This document shows, piece by piece, positions 9,125 through 16,684 of a stretch of DNA of 64,000 nucleotides. The notes beneath the pieces are model-generated. The model was not told the origin of the DNA, did no database searches, and saw only the letters and a program-made list of their open reading frames with translations. The translations under genes and the position numbers were made by a program. The stretch is from contig NZ_CP065027.1 of the NCBI RefSeq assembly GCF_015711475.1, positions 2,046,001-2,110,000 of the forward strand. Reading direction: 5' to 3'. Origin of the DNA: Actinomyces trachealis (lineage in GTDB: Bacteria; Actinomycetota; Actinomycetes; Actinomycetales; Actinomycetaceae). Every line of letters begins with the position of its first letter. The first letter of the stretch is position 1.

Positions 9125-10393
9125 ATGACCTCGGCCATCACACCGCCCCCACGCCCACCGCGTCCGGTAAGTGGCGATCGTATGACGCGCCGGGAGGCTC
9201 GGGCACGAGAACGGGTGGCTAACCCGGGGCAGCCGACCCTGTTCTCGGGCGCCACGGTGCACGGCTGGCGGGGTATCAGGGAGCTGCGGCACCCGGTGGA
9301 GATGCCGCTGTTGTGGACGGGCTTGGCCCTGTGCGTGCTGGCATACCTGTCCTGGCTGGCGCTGGTGGTGTGGCTGGTGACGGTGCCGGAGCCGAGCGGC
9401 ACAGCCCGGGAGCTGCGGGGCTTGTTTGTGGGCGAGAGCGCTACCTCCCAGGCGCAGGTGCTGCTGGCTTTGCCGGGGCTGCCGCTGCTGGTGTGGGTGG
9501 CGCGTGCGCTCATGTACGCCCAGCTGCGTTCGCGGGGTGTGCAGATGAGTCCCACCCAGTTCCCGGAAGGGTACCGGATGGTGGTGGAGGCGGCTGCGGC
9601 ATTTGGGCTACGGCGGGTGCCTGACGCCTACGTGGTGCTGGGCAATGGGCAGGTGAACGCCTTCGCGTCCGGGCATGGTTTCCGGCGCTTCGTGTGCGTG
9701 TACTCGGACCTGTTTGAGGTTGGCGGTTCAGCCCGCGATCCGGAGGCTTTGCGCTTTGTGATCTCGCATGAGGTGGGGCACCTGGCGGCGGGGCATGTGT
9801 CCTTCTGGCGAGTGCTGATCCAGCAGCTGACGGGCTACGTGCCGGTGTTGGGCCTGGCCCTGTCCCGGGCCATGGAGTACACGGCGGACAACCACGGCTA
9901 CGCGCTAGCCCCGCAGGGCACGGCGGGGGTGATGGGTCTGCTGGGCGCGGGGAAGTACCTGGGGGCGCATGTAAACCTGCACGCTATGGCGGACCGTGCG
10001 GCGCGGGAGAAGGGCTTTTGGGTGCATGCGGTGGCCTGGTCCTCCACGCACCCGCTCTTGACGTGGCGAGCACACGCGCTGCGGGACCGGAGCAAGCCGG
10101 GACGGGTCATGATCCGACCCAAGAACGTGTGGTTCGACGCTGCCGGGCCGGTGGGGTATGCCAGGTCGCAGGGCTGGCCTACGCCACAGCAGGTGCTGGA
10201 TCACCTGGATCAGGTGAGACCGCGTGTGCTGGGGGCGGAGGAGCAGTTTGGCCGCTACCCGGGGGTGGAGTACGCGGTAGTGCGTGATGCGGTGCGCTTA
10301 GCTGAGCCGACGCCGACACCCAGGTTCGTCGGTCAGGTGGGTGGGATGTCCGGTGACCTGCCAGACGGGTCTGCTTTACCTGATCGCCCATGA
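9125..10393 (+). CDS. M48 family zinc metallopeptidase
   Basis: A 422-residue membrane protease. Two helices lie at about residues 65-95 and 115-140. The zinc site HEVGH is at residues 215-219 and the third ligand is in MEYTADNHG at about 250. The FASGHGFRRFVCVYSDLFE string before the metal site resembles the M48B/HtpX-like branch. The last 100 residues (TWRAHALRDR, then a WFDAAGPVGY stretch) are less conserved. The likely role is quality control of membrane or secreted proteins. The start chosen gives a proline- and arginine-rich cytoplasmic head; MTRREARARE about 20 residues in is an alternative. Confidence 0.87.
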   Translation: MTSAITPPPRPPRPVSGDRMTRREARARERVANPGQPTLFSGATVHGWRGIRELRHPVEMPLLWTGLALCVLAYLSWLALVVWLVTVPEPSGTARELRGLFVGESATSQAQVLLALPGLPLLVWVARALMYAQLRSRGVQMSPTQFPEGYRMVVEAAAAFGLRRVPDAYVVLGNGQVNAFASGHGFRRFVCVYSDLFEVGGSARDPEALRFVISHEVGHLAAGHVSFWRVLIQQLTGYVPVLGLALSRAMEYTADNHGYALAPQGTAGVMGLLGAGKYLGAHVNLHAMADRAAREKGFWVHAVAWSSTHPLLTWRAHALRDRSKPGRVMIRPKNVWFDAAGPVGYARSQGWPTPQQVLDHLDQVRPRVLGAEEQFGRYPGVEYAVVRDAVRLAEPTPTPRFVGQVGGMSGDLPDGSALPDRP

Positions 10394-10604
10394 CCAACCA
10401 CATCTAGGTCTGCTGTGGTTGGGGGCTCTCGCGGACCATGAAGGGCGGTGTCCTGCCCAAAATCCAGCGCCTCGCCTGTCAAAGCTGTGGTTGCGGGAGT
10501 CCTCCGTTAAGCTCAGGCTGCGGTGCAGGCCGACATCGTCAGCACGGGCCTGCCGAAGGATCACGTCATAGTCGGGTTTGGTGCCCAGCAGCAGCCGCCA
10601 GCTT

Positions 10605-11642
10605 TCAGGCGCGACGGCGTGCACGCATGGCGAAGGAAGTGACTCCTACGCCAGCCAGCCCCAGGGAGACCAGGGCGGACCCTAAAGACACACCGGTCAT
10701 TGGGAGCGCACTGGTGTTAGAGACTGACCTGGCGTGTTCTGGGGCTGCCGCCACCGTGACGCCTGGCGTAGCAGGGGACGAGGCCCTGCCAGACTCTCCT
10801 GGGGTCGGCAAGGCAATCACCTGACGTTCTGCCTTGGTGGTAGCAGTCGCACGTTTAGGGGTCGACGCCGTCGTAGGCACAGCACTGGCGCTAGGGGTGA
10901 CGCTCGCCCGCATGGTGGGCTCCGTGCTGGGTGCCGAACTGGGCTTGGGTGCGGTGGTAGTCGGAGTCTCCGCAGGGGTCGGAGCGACGCTCTGCTTGAC
11001 TGTGGATTCGGGTGCGGGTGTGGGCTTGCCGTCCTGACTCGGGGCCGGAGCAGGGGTGGTGGGTTTCTCTGGCACAGGTGTGGTGGCTGCGTCTGTGGGA
11101 GTCAGGCCTGCACCTGCCGGGTCTGCGTAGGCAGCAAAGTTCTGGGTGGCATACCAGGTGCCGGTGCTGGCGTTGTAGGTCACGCCGATCCCGATCGAGT
11201 TGACGTTGGGGGCTGTCATGTTCTCGTAGTGCCCTGTGGACGTGAGCCACTGGTTGAAGATCTTTGCGCCAACATCCTCACCGGGCGCACCGGAGCGCAT
11301 GGCGATGTTCTCCGAGATTCTGCTGTAGCCAGCTGGGAAACCGCCAGCACCGAGGTCGCGGTGCACAAACTGCCTGGTGGAAGACATGTGCTCGGACCAT
11401 TCCTGGGCAACGGCGTCCAACTGGGTGTACCGGGTCACGGGAGTCAGCCCCAGGGAGGCACGAAGCTCATTGACCTTCACAAGAATCTCGCTTGTGTAGC
11501 CAGCGCTCTGGCCTGAGGCCACCGCCGAGCTTACTGCCACAGCCTCCTGAGCCACGGCGGGCACGCAGACCATAGTTGGCGCGGCTGCAGCCAGCGCCAA
11601 ACCGGCGCAGAACGCCAGGGGAATGCGTGCAGTCGTCTTCAT
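10605..11642 (-). CDS. sortase-anchored CAP (SCP/PR-1) domain protein
   Basis: A surface protein of 345 residues. A signal peptide (KTTARIPLAFCAGLALAAAA, cleavage near VAQEA) is followed by a CAP domain at about 48-170, with VNELRASLGL, EWSEHMSSTRQFVHRD, ENIAM and TGHYENMTAPN, the usual cysteine-poor bacterial form. A long Pro/Thr/Ala/Lys-rich wall-spanning stalk reaches to about residue 310. It ends in LPMTG (about 313-317), a hydrophobic helix and RARRRA, a sortase A sorting signal. The host-surface or wall role is inferred; CAP domains in bacteria have no single agreed activity. The ribosome binding site GAGAGGA lies before the ATG. Confidence 0.88.
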   Translation of the reverse strand: MKTTARIPLAFCAGLALAAAAPTMVCVPAVAQEAVAVSSAVASGQSAGYTSEILVKVNELRASLGLTPVTRYTQLDAVAQEWSEHMSSTRQFVHRDLGAGGFPAGYSRISENIAMRSGAPGEDVGAKIFNQWLTSTGHYENMTAPNVNSIGIGVTYNASTGTWYATQNFAAYADPAGAGLTPTDAATTPVPEKPTTPAPAPSQDGKPTPAPESTVKQSVAPTPAETPTTTAPKPSSAPSTEPTMRASVTPSASAVPTTASTPKRATATTKAERQVIALPTPGESGRASSPATPGVTVAAAPEHARSVSNTSALPMTGVSLGSALVSLGLAGVGVTSFAMRARRRA

Positions 11643-11687
11643 CAGGAATCCTCTCGGACCGTTAAGACGGGGAGTCTTTTGGGTATC

Positions 11688-11712
11688 GGTCCGGTATAGA
11701 TCATACCGGACC
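11688..11712. promoter_or_regulatory. perfect 10-bp inverted repeat upstream of the CAP gene
   Basis: GGTCCGGTAT at 11688-11697 is followed five bases later by its exact reverse complement at 11703-11712. It sits about 46 bases before the start of the CAP gene and about 105 bases after the ddh stop. There is no T-tract, so an operator for the CAP gene is more likely than a terminator of ddh. The regulator is unknown. Confidence 0.45.
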
Positions 11713-11816
11713 CGTCACGCCACACCACCCCCATCAGCACTAGACACACCGCCCCGATCAGCTCGGAAGCCGGGATAGACGATAAGAGCCACACGGTCAC
11801 CGGCTAGGCGCCCGCT

Positions 11817-12788
11817 TCACAGGTAGTGGGCACGCAACTCCTCAGGGCTCTTAGCACAGAGCTCAGCAAGCGTCACGTCAAAGACAGTGATGGCACCCTT
11901 GTCACCGCGGGCAGCCTTGCGGGCTACGGCGCGGCCCATGGCGGCGACGACGGAGCCGGTGAACTCCGGGTTGGAGTCCAGGGTCAACTCGAAGCTGATC
12001 GTTTCAGCCACTCCCTCAGAGGTGTGGCCACGGCGGATCACGGTGCCGCCGTGGGGGATACCGGAGTGCTTGGCAGCCATCTCTTCCGCGCTGATGAAAT
12101 TGACGGTGGTGTCGTAGTCTGCGAAGTAGTTGGGCATCGCCTTAATCTCCGCCTCGATGCGGGCCAGGTCCGCCCCCTCAGCAGCCACCACGTAGCAGTC
12201 ACGTGTGTGCATGGAGCGGGTGGTCAGCTCGACATCGTCGCCGTTCTTGACGGCTTCCACGGTGACGGGCACGGGCAAGGTGTACTGCTTGGCGTCCACA
12301 ACGCCGTCGATGCGACGCAGGGCGTCGGAGTGACCTTGGGAGACGCCGGGACCCCAGAAGGTGGTGGCGGTGGAGTCCGGCAAGACGGCTTCCCCCAGGA
12401 CGCGCAGCATGGAGAACAGGCCGGGGTCCCAGCCGGTGGAGATCAGGGAGAGGTGGTCGGCGGCCTTGGCTGCGGCATCCACGGCGGCGAAGTACTCGGG
12501 GATCTTGGCGTGGGTGTCAAAGGAGTCCACGGTGTTGAAGAAGGCGGCGGCCTGTGGGCCTTGCTCCACCAGGTCGGTGGCGGAGCCGCCACAGTTGAGG
12601 CAAACGTCAACCTTGTCTGCCCAGGCGGCCATGTCCTCCACCCGGGCAACGGGGGCACCCTTGGTGGTGACGGTGGCAGGGTCGCGGCGGGTGAAGACGA
12701 CAACTAGCTCCATGTCCTCGTTCTTGCTGACCGCCTGCTCGGCACCGCGGCCGAGGTTGCCGTATCCGTTGATTGCGACCCTGATCAT
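11817..12788 (-). CDS. ddh: meso-diaminopimelate D-dehydrogenase
   Basis: An NADP-dependent enzyme of 323 residues that makes meso-diaminopimelate from tetrahydrodipicolinate in one reductive step, bypassing the longer succinylase or acetylase routes to lysine. Visible features are the N-terminal nucleotide fold (VAINGYGNLGRG), VVFTRRDP, STGWDPGLFS, FWGPGVSQGHSDALRR and the C-terminal AELCAKSPEELRAHYL, all characteristic of Ddh. Length is that of the Corynebacterium enzyme. The ribosome binding site AGGAGG lies before the ATG at 12788. It stands alone; no other lys/dap gene is in the window. Confidence 0.93.
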   Translation of the reverse strand: MIRVAINGYGNLGRGAEQAVSKNEDMELVVVFTRRDPATVTTKGAPVARVEDMAAWADKVDVCLNCGGSATDLVEQGPQAAAFFNTVDSFDTHAKIPEYFAAVDAAAKAADHLSLISTGWDPGLFSMLRVLGEAVLPDSTATTFWGPGVSQGHSDALRRIDGVVDAKQYTLPVPVTVEAVKNGDDVELTTRSMHTRDCYVVAAEGADLARIEAEIKAMPNYFADYDTTVNFISAEEMAAKHSGIPHGGTVIRRGHTSEGVAETISFELTLDSNPEFTGSVVAAMGRAVARKAARGDKGAITVFDVTLAELCAKSPEELRAHYL

Positions 12789-13208
12789 GAGACCTCCTGG
12801 GTTGAAGTTGTTCCGCTCCTATCTTGCTACTCAGGCGGTGCTTGATGCGCCCCTCATCTCGCCGTATGGACCACCAGTCGGCCCTCGGGCGTTCGCGTGG
12901 CGGGCAGCGAGTGAGGGGCGTCAGGTCGGCTCCTGGCCCAAACCGGTTCTTCCGAGCTGCGACACCTAACCACCCGCCCCACCAAATGAACAAGGAGATT
13001 TGATTAGGATGTCGATTCAATGGTTGTTTCGCGCCCCGTCCGCACAATCTGTTGGAGACGTGAATCGTGCACGAAAGCTCTATGCTTAAAAATCCGGTTG
13101 GCGATAAAGTGCCGGAGGTTCGCCATCGGACAGCACTGCGCGGTGCGCTAAAGTCGGCATGTCCGTCATGACGGCACAACTCCACACACAATCCACCGGA
13201 GAAGCATC
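12789..13208. other. intergenic region, two divergent promoters
   Basis: These 420 bases separate the divergent starts of ddh (minus) and the wall-repeat protein (plus), and must hold both promoters. The part from 12960 to 13110 is clearly AT-richer than its surroundings, with TTGATT and AT-rich hexamers. I could not identify a coding frame or an RNA motif. Confidence 0.4.
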
Positions 13209-14372
13209 TTGAAGAATCTTCGCAAGGCCTCATTAGGCGCTCTAGCCGTCGTCGCCCTTCTGGGAGTGACCGTGGCCCCCGCCGTCGCCGACAGCCGCCC
13301 CACACCGGAACCCACCGGCGTGCCGAGCGCAGCGGCCTCCCCTTCCGCGGGGCCCACCTCTAACCCGTCCGCTGTAAACAAGCCCACCGCCGAGCCGAGT
13401 GCCCCCGCCACGCCCGCCCCACTTGAGGGCTGGCAGACCGTAGATGGCCGCCGCTGCTACTTTGCCGCAGGTAAGCCCCGCAGCAATACCTGGTTCGAGG
13501 ACGGTCGGCTGTACCGGCTCAACGCCGAGGGCTGCGTGGAAACCGGCTGGAATCAGGTCGGTGGCCGGTGGTACTACATGGAGGGCGACGGCGCTGTGCT
13601 GCAGGGCAAGTGGCTCGCGCAGGGCGGCAGCTGGTACTACCTCACCGGCTCGGGGGCTATGTCCACCGGCTGGGCCAAGATCGGCGGCACTTGGTACTAC
13701 TTCAACGGTTCCGGAGCGATGCTGTCCAGCCAGTGGCTCGCGCAGGGCGGTAGCTGGTACTACCTGAGCGGCAGTGGCGCGATGCTCACGAACCAGTGGC
13801 TCGCGCAGCGCGGTAGCTGGTACTACTTCAACGGCTCTGGAGCGATGCTGTCCAGCCAGTGGCTCGCGCAGGGCGGTAGCTGGTACTACCTCACCGGCTC
13901 GGGGGCTATGTCCACCGGCTGGGCCAAGATCGGCGGCACTTGGTACTACTTCAACGGTTCCGGAGCGATGCTGTCCAGCCAGTGGCTCGCGCAGGGCGGT
14001 AGCTGGTACTACCTCACCGGCTCGGGGGCTATGTCCACCGGCTGGGCCAAGATCGGCGGCACTTGGTACTACTTCAACGGTGCTGGTGCCATGCTGGCTA
14101 ACACCTGGGTTGACGGCTACTACCTACAGGCCTCCGGCGCGATGGCACCTAAGCTAAGTGGTGGATCGCAGGGCAGCAGCTCACAAGGAGGCGCGCAGCC
14201 CAACGGATACTCCTGTCCCGTCTCGGCCCCGATCAAGGGCAACCAGAATTCCCGGGGGGAGAAGATCTACCACCGCCCCCACCAGCAGGCATACAACCGG
14301 ACTAAGCCTGAGCAGTGCTTCACGAGCGCAGCCGAGGCCGAGAGTGCAGGCTACCGCGCCGCCCGGCGCTGA
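13209..14372 (+). CDS. secreted wall-binding-repeat protein with C-terminal sunset domain
   Basis: A 387-residue secreted protein with a TTG start, chosen because it follows GGAG at seven bases and gives a perfect signal peptide (KNLRKASLGALAVVALLG, cleavage after AVA). A Pro/Ser/Thr linker leads to about ten choline-binding-type repeats of roughly 20 residues (pattern GWxxxGGxWYYxxGSGAM), residues about 75-305. The C-terminal 50 residues, with CPVSAPIKGNQNSRGEKIYH, PEQCF and AGYRAARR, match the sunset domain of actinobacterial nuclease-like and surface proteins. The repeats should hold it on wall teichoic or lipoteichoic polymers. No hydrolase domain is present. Confidence 0.88.
   Translation: MKNLRKASLGALAVVALLGVTVAPAVADSRPTPEPTGVPSAAASPSAGPTSNPSAVNKPTAEPSAPATPAPLEGWQTVDGRRCYFAAGKPRSNTWFEDGRLYRLNAEGCVETGWNQVGGRWYYMEGDGAVLQGKWLAQGGSWYYLTGSGAMSTGWAKIGGTWYYFNGSGAMLSSQWLAQGGSWYYLSGSGAMLTNQWLAQRGSWYYFNGSGAMLSSQWLAQGGSWYYLTGSGAMSTGWAKIGGTWYYFNGSGAMLSSQWLAQGGSWYYLTGSGAMSTGWAKIGGTWYYFNGAGAMLANTWVDGYYLQASGAMAPKLSGGSQGSSSQGGAQPNGYSCPVSAPIKGNQNSRGEKIYHRPHQQAYNRTKPEQCFTSAAEAESAGYRAARR
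13620..14110 (+). repeat. near-identical coding tandem repeats
   Basis: Inside the wall-repeat gene, a unit beginning CTCACCGGCTCGGGGGCTAT recurs at 13641, 13890 and 14013. The last two copies are 123 bases (41 codons, two protein repeats) apart and are almost identical at the DNA level, including silent positions. The spacing from first to second copy is 249 bases. This points to recent expansion or continuing slippage and recombination, so copy number may vary between strains. Confidence 0.85.
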
Positions 14373-14431
14373 CCTTCATTGACCTTGTGAGATCAGCAGC
14401 CTAAGCCTCACGTTGCGGGCTGCTTGGTACG

Positions 14432-14464
14432 CGGGGGTGCAGAGCGGCAGGCTCTGCACCCCCG
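14432..14464. terminator. bidirectional terminator
   Basis: GGGGGTGCAGAG (14433-14444) pairs with CTCTGCACCCCC (14452-14463) across a seven-base loop, with one extra closing pair inside. It lies between the converging ends of the wall-repeat gene (14372) and the DUF1508 gene (14490), so it can serve both. Confidence 0.75.
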
Positions 14465-14489
14465 ATTCTTGGCTTGCGGCCTGCGCTGT

Positions 14490-14681
14490 TCAGGCTGGTT
14501 TCTCGGTGAGGTCCTTGAGCGTTGCGTCTGCTGCTGCCCGCTGCACCGCCTTGGTGCCCTTGACTGCGGCAGCTTTGCTCTCATAGGCCTGGCCGGTAGC
14601 CACCACCTCCCCATTGCCTGCTTTCAGGCGGAAGCGGAACTTGCCGCTGCTGTCCTCGTAGACCTCGAACTTTCCCGCCAT
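14490..14681 (-). CDS. YegP-type DUF1508 protein
   Basis: A 63-residue protein made of one DUF1508 unit: GKFEVYEDSSGKFRFRLKAG, then NGEVVATGQAYESKAAAVKG. This small alpha/beta fold is widespread and its function is not known. The second ATG at 14681 is preferred because AGAGGGG lies six bases upstream; the ATG at 14687 would touch the ribosome binding site. It is monocistronic. Confidence 0.85.
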   Translation of the reverse strand: MAGKFEVYEDSSGKFRFRLKAGNGEVVATGQAYESKAAAVKGTKAVQRAAADATLKDLTEKPA

Positions 14682-14837
14682 TGTCATCCCCTCTCGTGGC
14701 CGGAAGATTTAAAGCAAGTATGACATTAGGTGCTTTCCTTTGAATAGATTTGGAGAAGACGCTCGTGTCCCCGACGTAGGGGTTACCCACCACCTACCGC
14801 CCGCGGTGGCTTCCGCCGCGCCTCGCGCCGTCAGGCA

Positions 14838-16001
14838 TCAGTAGACGACGACGCGGGTTCTCGACGGGATGTTGTCATAGATCCACTTGGCGTCCTGGAT
14901 CCGCATGCGGACGCAGCCGTGGGACACGTGCCCGCCCAGAGTCCCGTCCTTGACGGTGTAGGTGCCCTGGTTGTAGATGATCGAGTGGAAGAGGTAGTCG
15001 CCGTGGAACTGGGTCCACCAGTAGGCGGTGTAGCCGGAGCCGAAGGACCGGCCACGTGAGCCGATGGAGAAGGTGCCGCGCACTGTGGGGGTAGAGCTGG
15101 CCCCAACGGAGCAGGGCCAGTCGTGGTGGGGCTGCCAGGCACCGTTACGCCAGTAGAAGGACATGCAATGCGGGGCGCTGGTGTCGACGACGATGAGGTA
15201 GTTGGTCGGGCTGTAGAGGGTCTTCGCGTACGCCCAGCCGGTGGCGAAGCTGGCCCGGTCGGTGACCCAGAACCCGTCCCAGGCGTCGAAGTAGTTCCTC
15301 TGTCCACCGATGCTCCGCCAGCCGGTGGCCATCGCGCCGCCGCCCGACGGGTCGAGGTAGTACCACTCGCCGCTATGGAGCCACCCTGTTGTCATGGCGC
15401 CGCTGCTGGACAGGTGGTACCAGCGGGCACCGTCCTGCACCCAGCCGGTGCGCATGGCGCCGGAGGACCCCAGGTAGTACCAGGTGTCACGGTCACGCTG
15501 CCAGCCGGTGCGCACGCCGTGGTCAGTGGAGAGGTACCAGCTGCCCTGGGGGTTGCGGTACCAACCGCGGGCGATGTGCCCGGTGCCGTCGAAGGCGTAG
15601 GTGACGCCGTCGATCCCCTTGACCTGATTGGTGACCGCGGTGCCGTCGCTGAAGACGTACTTCCAGCCCACGGAGTCCTTGGACCAGGAGCCGGTGTCTG
15701 GCTTAGGGGCAGGTGGCTCCGGGAAGGGTGACAGCGAAGGCTCCGGGGCCGGGGACGGCAAAGGCACGGGGGCCGGGCTTGAGGGTTCGGGGGCCGGGGA
15801 GGCCTCGTCCGACGGCGGAGCGGTGGGAGCTGCACTGTCCAGAGCAGTGGGCGCAGAGGCCGGTGTCGCGTAGGTGCCCTGCTGCCGGAGGGCGTCGTCG
15901 GAGGTGACGCCGTCAGCGACGGCGGGAGAGACCGTCGTCAGGGCCAGGGCGAGCAGCGCGGTGGCGGCAGTGGCCGCGAGGTCGTGGCGGGGGCTGATCA
16001 T
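14838..16001 (-). CDS. secreted L,D-transpeptidase with wall-binding repeats
   Basis: A 387-residue secreted enzyme. The ATG at 16001 follows AGGAG at six bases and gives a signal peptide (LAATAATALLALALTTVSPAVA). A Pro/Ala/Ser linker (to about 115) is followed by about six choline-binding-type repeats (GWxxDxxxWYYLxSSGAM pattern, 115-260) and a YkuD L,D-transpeptidase domain with the catalytic HVSHGCVRM near residue 364. The enzyme should form 3-3 peptidoglycan cross-links or attach proteins to the wall. The repeats are of the same type as in the plus-strand neighbour at 13.2 kb but are diverged at the DNA level. Confidence 0.9.
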   Translation of the reverse strand: MISPRHDLAATAATALLALALTTVSPAVADGVTSDDALRQQGTYATPASAPTALDSAAPTAPPSDEASPAPEPSSPAPVPLPSPAPEPSLSPFPEPPAPKPDTGSWSKDSVGWKYVFSDGTAVTNQVKGIDGVTYAFDGTGHIARGWYRNPQGSWYLSTDHGVRTGWQRDRDTWYYLGSSGAMRTGWVQDGARWYHLSSSGAMTTGWLHSGEWYYLDPSGGGAMATGWRSIGGQRNYFDAWDGFWVTDRASFATGWAYAKTLYSPTNYLIVVDTSAPHCMSFYWRNGAWQPHHDWPCSVGASSTPTVRGTFSIGSRGRSFGSGYTAYWWTQFHGDYLFHSIIYNQGTYTVKDGTLGGHVSHGCVRMRIQDAKWIYDNIPSRTRVVVY

Positions 16002-16449
16002 CGCGTTCTCCTGGGTTGGAGGATTCTCGGGGCGCCAGGGGCGGCAGCAAGACCAGACTACCCGGGAGGGCCGACATGAATTCGGGCGTGATACCGCATG
16101 AGGTTCCAGCACCGGCGTCCCCACCTGCGGGTCTCGCCCCCACCTAGGGTGGGCTGGTGGGGCGCGAGCAAACTGGCCGGACCGAGGTCATCGTGAGCCC
16201 CATCCATCGTCCCAGAGGAGCGGGGGGACGAGGACGAGCGGAGACTGTGCGCCTACGCGCCCAGCAAGCAACCTGCCAGTCTTCCCATGCCCGAGCAGCG
16301 GGCTCTCCCGACAACTCGGCACGATGTGGACCATCCCGTGGACCTCCTGGTAGACCTTCCGGATCGACTGCGAGTCATCCACCCGGATGGTTCCGTCAGG
16401 TCATGCGTCTCAGTGACGCGCTCGCACCTGCGCGGTCCAAACTGTCGCC
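16002..16449. other. intergenic region without recognisable gene
   Basis: About 450 bases between the start of the L,D-transpeptidase gene and the arfB remnant. Short open frames occur on both strands, as expected at this GC content, but none has a recognisable family or good start signals. Part of it may be decayed sequence, because the next recognisable feature is a pseudogene. Confidence 0.4.
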
Positions 16450-16572
16450 ATGGACAATCTGCGCATCAGCCTCGGCCCCGGCTGCCCGAAGGGGCTGACA
16501 GTCCCGGCGGGAGACCTGGTTGAGGTCTTCTCCCACTCGGGCGGGCCCGGCGGATAGGGTGTCAACTGTCCC
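16450..16572 (+). pseudogene. arfB: arfB (ribosome-rescue peptidyl-tRNA hydrolase) N-terminal remnant, stop at the GGQ glutamine
   Basis: From the ATG at 16450 the frame reads MDNLRISLGPGCPKG, then LTVPAGDLVEVFSHSGGPGG, then TAG at 16555-16557, then GVN. Actinobacterial ArfB proteins have this N-terminus and continue GGPGGQ-x-VNT at the same place; the catalytic glutamine codon CAG appears as TAG. After GVN the frame is lost and a second stop follows within ten codons. The rest of the roughly 140-residue protein is missing, since the MFS gene begins at 16685. ArfB normally releases stalled ribosomes. The family assignment rests on a short stretch and is my inference. Confidence 0.65.
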
Positions 16573-16684
16573 CAACGGACCCCGTGACCGACCTCGCACA
16601 CCGTCGGCGGGCCGCAACACAGTAATCTAACGGCCGTTTCGATTCTGCCGTCCCGCCCTCCTCCACGTACTCGGAGCCGCCGTC

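Noticed and set aside
10376..10624. Minus-strand 82-codon frame between the M48 protease and CAP genes
   Set aside because: It overlaps the end of the CAP gene, has no ribosome binding site and no recognisable domain.
13620..14110. Repeats resembling a CRISPR array
   Set aside because: They are in frame, code for WYY-type wall repeats and have no variable spacers.
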